A model generated the notes under the pieces. It made no database searches and had not been told where the DNA came from. It saw nothing but the letters and a program-made list of their open reading frames with translations. A stretch of DNA of 64,000 nucleotides from Diphasiastrum complanatum (Eukaryota; Streptophyta; Lycopodiopsida; Lycopodiales; Lycopodiaceae). The translations under genes were made by a program, and so were the position numbers. The stretch is taken from assembly GCA_029204225.1 (NCBI GenBank), contig CM055111.1, positions 30,533,464 through 30,597,463 of the forward strand, read 5' to 3'. This document shows, piece by piece, positions 56,226-64,000 of this stretch. How positions within the stretch are numbered: the first letter of the stretch is position 1; every line of letters starts with the position of its first letter.

Positions 56226-57420
56226 ATGGCTTCAATCAGCAACATACAATCCAAGATCTGTACAGTTCTGGATTCATCAGGATCTAACTTCCTAGCATGG
56301 AAGGTAAAGACCTCGCTGATATTAAAGGGAGAAGGATTATTCCCCTGGGTAGATGGCACTGAGGAGATGCCTACAACAACAGACAAGGAGCTACGCAAAT
56401 GGAGGGAAGAATGACAAGGCAGTAGTCTTGTTATCGTCACTCATCAAGGATAGCCTGACTCTTGACCTGGCTACACTCTCTAAATCAAAAGAGATGTGGG
56501 ATACAATACTCACAAGATTTTAGATGAAATCACACAGTTAGATAATGATGCTTGAGGATCAACTGACAAACCTATAGTGGGATGGCAAAGACCTCACTTC
56601 TTTTTTTAAGGATCTATTCCTTCTGACCAAGCTTTTTACAGCAACAAGGAGAAGGCCAAGAAACAATTCAAGCAAAGAGGGAGTCAGATCGAAAGCAGGA
56701 TTGTGATCAGCAAGCAGAAGGGACCAGCAAAGGGAAATGAAAGAACAAAGAAAGGTCGAAACAACAAAGTGGAGACAAGAAGACTTGCATGAGATGCAGA
56801 CATGAAGGACACACTGGTGATTTGTGTTGACTCAATCCAAAAATTGAGTGTATCCATTGCCACAAGAAAGGTCATGTAGCCATGGACTGTTGCCTGAACC
56901 CAAAAAACAAATCAGCACAAAGCAGACAGGAGAACAATAATAGTTTGTCCTATGTCGAGGGGCCAAAGGGCTCAAAAATGGATGAACAATAATCGAATCA
57001 TGGTAATTCGACCGCCTACATCTATGCAGACATGTGTGGAGTGTCAACACCTGACACACAGGAGATAATCCTAGACTCAAGAGCTACTTCAAACTTCATT
57101 ACATCAAGACTAATCATGTCTAATTTTTGAAGTGCACATCCATCAAGATTCATTGTTCTTGGAGATGGATCCAAACACCAAGTGAGTGGTATTGGTTCAT
57201 TGTGGCTCAAATGAATGGCAAAGATAGACAACTCGAAGATGTTCTATTTGTGTCTACACTGTAACAGGGCTTGCTATCTATGGCAAGAATAACAGGGATG
57301 CGTGTGACGTTCTCAAACAAAGCATGCAATGTTATTGATGCTAGTACCAGTACCCTGATCACTCAAGGCAAAAGAAAAGGCAATCTTTATCACCTAAAGG
57401 TATGCTTGCCTGCAGATCAA
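56226..57420 (+). pseudogene. Copia gag and protease, broken
   Basis: Gag starts MASISNIQSKICTVLDSSGS with NFLAWKVKTSLILKGEGLFP. It is frameshifted after 62 codons, continues with LLSSLIKDSLTLDLATLSKS and later has two zinc knuckles at 56780-56900 (CMRCRHEGHTGDLC and CIHCHKKGHVAMDC, with a stop between). The protease near 57070 reads LDSRATSNFI, so Gly of the DSG triad is Arg. The linker RKGNLYHLK at 57380 is interrupted at 57421 by the next element. Confidence 0.85.
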
Positions 57421-60400
57421 TGTGCAAAAAGTACAAAAAGGACCAAGAGTGATCCTAATCTGATCCTCAAGAGGGATTGGTTGTCAGATTACTTGATCTA
57501 TCAATCTCCTTGAGATTAAGATCAATCTAGATCAATTCTAGACACAAAATCCTAACAAGAACAATCATTAATTGAAGGTAGGTGTACTTTCTAGTTTCAC
57601 ACGTGTGAAACACTGTCTGAGTACGGACTCCAACCTGAAAATCAAGTACACATTGATAGAACCTCAAAACAATTAAAACAAATGTAGACAAATGGAGAGA
57701 ATCACTCAAAATTGCTTCCAAAACCAAGATTGGTGTCTCACACTGATTATGGCCAAATGTGGCTCTATATATACAATAAGTGGGAGCTCGTGGTACTGAT
57801 CATCCCTCTGATCCCACATGTGTGAAGGTGCTTTGTCATATGATGATTCATCATGCAAAACTGACACTTGGACAAAACCTTCTATTTTGAGCACTTTTGG
57901 TCCATTTTCTTTTTATATGGAGATCTACTTGGAAATCTTCTAGAAGTCAAAATTTGCCTACTTCAGCTTATTCCACATGTGTGAGATGTCCTCTACACAT
58001 GGGATATGACACCTAACCAAAGGATGTGGCTCATGCAATCAATAGATTAATGCCATGTGTCATTTGTCTAGAAAACTAGCTTTTGGCCATTTTAGCCACT
58101 AAACTTGAATGAAATCATATGTACAACATATATGATTATGGTACATGACAAGTACACTAGTTTCACGTGTGGGAACAGGCTCCACACATGTGTGTTTATC
58201 TATATACAAGATTTTTGGCCTCTACCAAGCTTATTTTTGCATTTGTCACACTCCTCAAAAATCTAGCTTGGTAAATCTAGCTTGATGGAAAACATGATGA
58301 TCTTGAACTTGAATCCATGGGCTGAATTGGTCTTTGCTGGTTCAAAAGGTGTGAAGATCAGCCAATGAACTTGATGTTGATCTGAAATCACCATATCCAT
58401 GATAGTGCTTCTTTGATATTGACATCTTTGATGAACTTGAGAGCTTTGCACCATCCTAGCACCTCCAAAATTGATTCCTTCCAAATTTCATGTAGATGCT
58501 TGACTTTGAGGCTTGCTCCTTCTTCATGTGCATGCTCCTCCATGAGAAAATAAATATTTTTCTTGATTTATTAGGATCACAAAGATCTAACATCATGTTG
58601 CCACGATCTAGAGAATTAGACTCATCCAAATTGGCAAGACTATGCATGCTATAATAATAAAGTGTTTGCATCATATCTTCATGCTTGTTTACCATGCTAA
58701 TCTCAGATCCAATGAGGCTAAATACTTCATTATGGAGATAAGCGTCTTTAGAAGATCTCACTCTTGAGATTTAGAATGAATTTGATTTGATTTGAAAACA
58801 AACTATACCACCAATTTTTCACAAATCTTACAAAATTAGAAAACTAGAGATTCACAAAGATCTCAACCATGCATGAATACTCAAATATGGACTCCTCCTC
58901 ATGCTAGACATCCAATGGGATCTCAAATTGACCCTCACACTCTCACAAAGAAATTTGATTAGAACTAATTTGAGTTTCATACATACTATGCCAATTTTTG
59001 CTCAATAAATTGATTCAATCACCCCTATTGGATTCCACCAATTACTCTACCTTTTAAGACTTGTAATGCAATTCAAAATCAAAAGTTGTGATTTTTCTCA
59101 CTAAGATATTGTGCTTCAAAGAGCTAATGTCACTTAGAAAGATTTGATCACCTAGGAGAATACAAATTCTCCACCAATAACAACACAAAATGAGCTTCTA
59201 GATCTTACCTTCTACAAAAGAAGGAACTCTTACAAAATTGGATCTCTCTCTACACATTTGCCATAGACACCTTAATGACTCCTTTCAAACCTCACAGACA
59301 CTCAAACAAATTGAGTAGGATTGAATAATGTGACTTGGATCTCAATCTCTTTTCTAGAACTTTCAATTGAAGCCAATCTATGTCAAATTCTACAAAAGAT
59401 TTGCATAGACTATATGCACTAGAAACTCTCAAAGGTTTCACTTGGAGGACAGATCCAAGGATGTTTTCTAGCAAATTGATGCTTCTAAACTTGACCCTAT
59501 CACTCTTGAACAAATCTAAAGTGATGGTACAATGGATTTCAACCTCTCACCTTGCATATCACTCCTTAATCTATGATTTTTAGCAAAATATCTCTCAACT
59601 TCAACATGCACTCAAAAAATCAGAGATAATCAATTAATGCACCTAATTCAAGCTTCAAATTTAATTCCTTGGCCGATCTAATCCAAGAACTAATCAAGAG
59701 ATTAAATCTACTATAGAAAATGCTTGATTTTGCAATAAAAATCACTCAAATTGGGTATGTGAGTCAAATTTTACAAATTTTTGAAATTTCTCAGTCAAAA
59801 TCGGAGCTGTATAGCCTCACACGTATGAAAAGGTTTCCTACAGCCCACAACAAGATCTGGACCAAAAATTTTGAGGATAGCTATCAAATCCAACTGCTAC
59901 ACAAAATTTGACTAGTTTCCAAAAAACTGCTAATTTTGGCTTTGATTTGGATTAACCCCATCAATTTCAACAAAAACTCTTGTACTAGGCTCTGATACCA
60001 TGTGGAAAAAGTGCAAAAAGGACCAAGAGTGGATCCTAATCTGATCCTCAAGAGGGATTGGTTGTCAGATTACTTGATCTATCAATCTAATTGAGATTAA
60101 GATCAATCTAGATCAATTCTAGACACAAAATCCTAACAAGAACAATCATTAATTGAAGGTAGGTGTACTTTCTGGTTTCACATGTGTGAAACACTGTCTA
60201 AGTACGGACTCCAACCTGAAAATCAAGTACACATTGATAGAACCTCAAAACAATCAAAACAAATGTAGACAAATGGAGAGAATCACTCAAAATTGCTTCC
60301 AAAACCAAGATTGGTGTCTCACACTGATTATGGCCAAATGTGGCTCTATATATACAATAAGTGGGAGCTCGTGGTACTGATCGTCCCTCTAATCCCACAT

Positions 60401-60832
60401 GTGTGAAGGTGCTTTGTCATATGATGATTCATCATGCAAAATTGACACTTGGACAAAACCTTCTATTTTGAGCACTTTTGGTCCATTTTCCTTCTATATG
60501 GAGATCTACTTGGAAATCTTCTAGAAGTCAAAATTCGCCTACTTCAACTTATTCCACACGTGTGAGCTATCCTCTACAAATGGGATATGACACCTAACCA
60601 AAGGATGTGGCTCATGCAATCAATAGATTGATGTCATGCGTCATTTGTCTAGAAAACTAGTTTTTGGCCATTCTAGCCACTACATTTTGAATTAAATCAT
60701 ATGTACAACATATATGATTATGGTACATGACAAGTACACTAGTTTCACATGTGGGAAGATGCTCCACACATGTGTGTTTATCTATATACAAGCTTTTTGG
60801 CCTCTACCAAGCTTATTTTTGCATTTTTCACA
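57421..60832 (-). mobile_element. Non-autonomous LTR retrotransposon, complete, nested
   Basis: LTRs at 57421-58250 and 60001-60832, nearly identical by eye. Both start TGTG(C/G)AAAAAGT and end ...CACA. The internal region is 1750 bp. The minus orientation is set by the primer-binding site GCTCTGATACCA at 59989-60000, adjacent to the right LTR, and a polypurine tract ATTTTTGAGGAG (58262-58251, minus strand), adjacent to the left LTR. Target duplication is ATCAA (57416-57420) and ATCAG (60833-60837). Internal frames (58484-58263, 58761-58456 and others, up to 101 codons) show no gag or pol motif, so it must depend on proteins from elsewhere. It interrupts the Copia integrase region. Confidence 0.9.
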
Positions 60833-62188
60833 ATCAGTGCATCAGACTCATGATGATTCGCCAAACACTCTATGGCACAGGAGACTATGCCATATGAATT
60901 CAATGGCACTATACCAAGCAAGCCATCATGGAGCAATCACAAGGGTGAGCATCTCGAATGCAACCAATTCGATGACCTGTGATGCATGCCTAAAGGGTAA
61001 GATGTCACGCACTCCATTTGTCAAGGACCAAGATTTTGGAGTTAGTGCATTCTGACATCTGTGGGCCTTTCAATGTGATCTCAGTAGGAGGCTTGAAATA
61101 TTCTATTACCTTTATTGATGATTACAGTAAATTTGCCAAAGTCAATTCTATTCAGAATAAATTAGAAGTATTTGACAAATGCATAGAGTATGTGAATTGG
61201 GCAAAGAGATACACTAGTAATAAAGTGAAGCAGATCAGAACAGATCGAGGTGGAGAATACATCTCGAATCGATTCATTGACTTTTGCAATGATCATGGTG
61301 TCATTCACAGAAGGACTACATCTTACACACCGCAACACAACAGTGTTGTAGAAAGAAAGAACATGACCCTAATGGAAGCTGCCAGATGCATGATGGCCTA
61401 CTCAAAAGCTCCAAGAGTGTGGGCTGAAGTAGTAGCTACAGTTGCTTACATTCAGAACAGGACAGGAAAGTCTGGTGTTCCTCACACGACACTACACAAA
61501 TTGTGGTGGGGTAGAAAACCCAATCTGACTCATATTCGTATCTTTGGTTGTGCAGCTTATGCACATGTTCCTGAAAAGCTTTGAAAGAAGCTTGAAGAGA
61601 AAGCTGAACAAGGATATCTTGTAGGATATGACAATAATTCATCATACTACAGAGTCTATATGCCAGAGACAAACACTGTGAAGACACTCAAAGATGTTAA
61701 ACTTGATGAGAGCAGAACGATGGCCAACGATGATCCTATCAGTTATGAAGTTCTTGAAAGACAGTATTATGATCTGCCAACCATGACAAAGGGAACAAAG
61801 GATGAACACAAAGACAAAAATGTTTGAGTCACTTCATCCTATGAAGCAGAGTACGTTGCAATAGCAAAAATGGCCAATGAAATAATTTGGCTCGAATAGT
61901 TTCTTGATGAATTGGGCAAACGAGAAATGAACCTCTAGTTTTGCAGATGGACAACACATCTGCAATACATCTGACAAAAGACCCTGTGTTTCACTCAAGG
62001 ACGAAACACATTGTGATCAAGTACCACTTGATAAGGGATCTGATTGGAAAGAAGATGTTGCAGACTACCTTCATTGGAACAAAGGAGATGGTAGCTAACA
62101 TTTTCACAAAGGCCTTAGACAAAGGTCTATTTCGAGAAACAGAGGAGCAGTCATGGAGTCGTCAAGCTATCATGCTTTGAGAGAGAGC
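60833..62188 (+). pseudogene. Copia integrase with RT deleted, then RNase H end
   Basis: Continuation of the element broken at 57420. GAG-pre-integrase lies at 60865-61020 (LWHRRLCHMNSMAL, CDACLKGKMSRTPF). Integrase at 61018-61584 is intact with LVHSDICGPF, TFIDDYSKF, RTDRGGEYISNRF and VVERKN. After a stop the linker follows (GYLVGYDNNSSYY). At about 61825 the sequence jumps to the end of RNase H (SSYEAEYVAIAKMANEIIWL, then HSRTKHIVIKYHLIRDLI and NIFTKALDKGLF, to 62180). The entire RT is missing. The polypurine tract GAGAGAGAGC precedes the 3' LTR. Confidence 0.88.
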
Positions 62189-62472
62189 TGAAGAAACAAA
62201 TGTTTCTAGTGTCAAAGCCTTGCTAGCTCTCCACTCTGATTTTGACAGAAAAGACACAAGAAACGAAATTGTTTGCGAACAATTTTGCGGCACACAACAC
62301 GAAATTGTTCCATGACACAAAAGCATTCTTGCTCCACGAACAGCCAAGAAGATCAGCCAAGTACCATGGAGTACAGGTATTTGATTAGATATCATGACAT
62401 CAGCAGAAGTACTCTAGTTTTGTTTCATTTTTCCTCATCCTGTTACAGAGCCTGATTGATTTTTTTTGTGAA
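62189..62472 (+). mobile_element. 3' LTR of the Copia element, left part
   Basis: Starts TGAAGAAACAAATG as in the 5' LTR and follows it to the GACATCAGCAGAAG segment. It then skips about 700 bp of the 5' LTR and continues with CTGTTACAGAGCCTGATTG before being interrupted at 62473. It resumes at 63644 (GAATTCTTCTATTTTGTC) and diverges from the 5' LTR after about 63680. Confidence 0.8.
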
Positions 62473-63643
62473 TGTTGACAGATTCTACACTCTAGAATCT
62501 GTTTACTAGTTCTTTACTTCGATTACTTCATGTTTACAGCTATAATAGCTTGGTATTTTGCCTGTCAACAGAGACTGTGGGCACTTCTTGAGATTATCTT
62601 TCTTAGATCATTGCCAAAAAACCAAACAGAAAGAGATTGATCATCATTGTAGTAACAATTTTCCAGCCTGTCAGTGGGATACTTAGAATTCGAACACTCT
62701 TGAACTCTTGAAATCACTTGGAATCATTCTACCATGCAAGCACACCAAGAATGCCCAAAAACAACTCTTCTTAAAATATGGTTGGGCATTACTATGGCAC
62801 ATACAAGCGGAATGCTACAACAGATCATTGCAAAAGAAAAAAACTAAACTATTGCAAGACCAGAAAACTTAGGCTAGCATGCACCATTCCACATAAAAAC
62901 AAGAAAACTAATTTCTACAAGCATTCAAAGACCAACCAGCTCCATCTTCTTGATTCTTGAAGTTTCCAAGAAACTCAAGAAACCAAAACATTGTTGGCTA
63001 CAAATCTCTTGGATGCTTGCAACCTACACTAATCCACCAAAACAAAAAAGAAATCTAATCCACAACTAGGAAAGCAAGAAAACTAATCCACTCTAAATCC
63101 ACAACCACACACAATATGAATGGAAGGGCATGATCATAGGGGCATCACTCAAGAGAACCATCATGATCAAGGAGCTTAGTGTAGCATCAAACTCATGGAA
63201 AATCTTCTTATTAAGCATGGAGTAGATACAATGCAAAAAGCTCCTCTACACAAAGAGGGAGTCTCTTAAATAAGCAAGAGAGCTTCTTAGGTGGCATCCT
63301 AGTGAAATTTCTACATTTCACAAATTACAAGTGGAATAATGCTCTTCACTAGTGGTCACTATCAAAAGGTGGCTCACTCTACTTTCTTTAAGAGGGGTCT
63401 ACTTGCATTTATTACATTTGCCTAGAAATACTAGTCCCTACATGGTCATTCCATCTTTCGGGGTTCACCATGAGGCTTACACAGCTCTTGCTTGTCATCC
63501 CTAACTAGCATTTCTCGGCTCTCATACTCAGCTCTCAGTATTCATTCGTCTCATCTTCTCAGAGATCTCCTCGTTCTAAGGTGAGAAGTGCTCTTGGGTA
63601 GCTCTGTTCGAGTAACTTGGGGATTCGTCAGAATCAGCCAACA
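62473..63643 (+). mobile_element. Probable solo LTR (1171 bp) inside the Copia 3' LTR
   Basis: Bounded by TGTTG and CAACA, with flanking GTGAA (62468-62472) and ATGAA (63644-63648) as an imperfect 5-bp target duplication. The host LTR sequence resumes directly after it. No primer site, polypurine tract or coding motif lies inside. The family is not otherwise represented in the window. Confidence 0.65.
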
Positions 63644-64000
63644 ATGAATTCTTCTATTTTGTCTAGTTTCGCTTTTTTTTTGTCCCTTATAGAAAATCGA
63701 AGGCACCCCATAAATCAAATCTTAAGGCATTTGTCAGAGTGTCACATTTTTTGCATCTCACCCAAAACCTTAGTGTAGGACCCTAGTTGTATACTTGGAC
63801 TCATGCAAAAACTAGATGCAAAAGCTAGAATCTTGATGTAACATCTAGTAGAATGTAATATCCACTACCATGAGCAATTTTTGTCTCCACATTCTAGTAA
63901 GTGGTTCCGAAAATCAGCTTGCTCCAAGTGATTTGACCCAAAATGATGCTAGGATCACAAACATGCACTTTTTATACTTGAAAATGCTAGATTTGAGCTA
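63644..64000 (+). other. Remainder of Copia 3' LTR, then unassigned
   Basis: About 40 bp match the 5' LTR (ATTTTGTCTAGTTTCGC). After that nothing was recognised up to the window end. Confidence 0.45.

Overview
The window looks like nuclear DNA of a land plant. It holds one spliced plant-specific gene (an NPH3/RPT2-like BTB protein with GT-AG introns), dinucleotide microsatellites, and a long field of plant Ty1/Copia and Ty3/Gypsy LTR retrotransposons whose primer-binding sites match initiator tRNA-Met (Copia) and, once, an Athila/Tat-type site. The species cannot be fixed from the sequence alone.

Layout. 1-2.4 kb is non-coding, with a quasi-periodic short-motif array and a (GT)n(GA)n microsatellite. 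2.4-8.7 kb is the only clear host gene. It is read on the minus strand in four coding exons, and its upstream region carries CT/GA tracts and a cluster of GCCACGTGGC G-boxes. 9.0-10.7 kb has no gene but an unusual density of perfect short stem-loops. From 11.4 kb onward nearly everything is transposable element. There are a 52-bp satellite and an Athila/Tat-like LTR with PBS (11.4-12.75 kb), arrays of short motifs (13-15 kb), a Gypsy gag remnant with a 1.3-kb tandem duplication (16.2-19 kb), a Gypsy RNase H-integrase remnant (20.8-22.3 kb), and two Copia fragments meeting head to head (23.6-25.1 kb).

25.7-33.5 kb is a poorly identified stretch. It has two arrays of GACGTC-type motifs, a decayed coding-like patch of unknown family (26.6-27.7 kb), a purine-rich low-complexity tract, and minus-strand LTR/PBS junctions. 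33.5-49.2 kb is a mosaic of Copia elements. A near-complete minus-strand copy (33.55-37.96 kb) abuts a plus-strand copy that carries the longest open frame of the window (773 codons, 38965-41286). This frame has lost the protease aspartate, zinc-binding and reverse transcriptase regions. After it come a second minus-strand copy and a chimeric plus-strand copy. 49.2-54.9 kb holds Gypsy remnants.

54.9-63.7 kb is a nested stack. A Copia element sits inside a Gypsy gag; a non-autonomous LTR element sits inside its coding region (57421-60832, 5-bp target duplication); and an apparent solo LTR sits inside its 3' LTR (62473-63643). Almost every retroelement has lost the reverse transcriptase core; only the 34.4-37.9 kb copy keeps most domains. 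No tRNA, rRNA, CRISPR array or prokaryotic feature was seen. No gene system beyond the NPH3-like gene and the retroelements could be supported. The least explained structures are the stem-loop-rich region (9-10.7 kb), the short periodic motif arrays, and the intact but catalytically gutted 773-codon frame.
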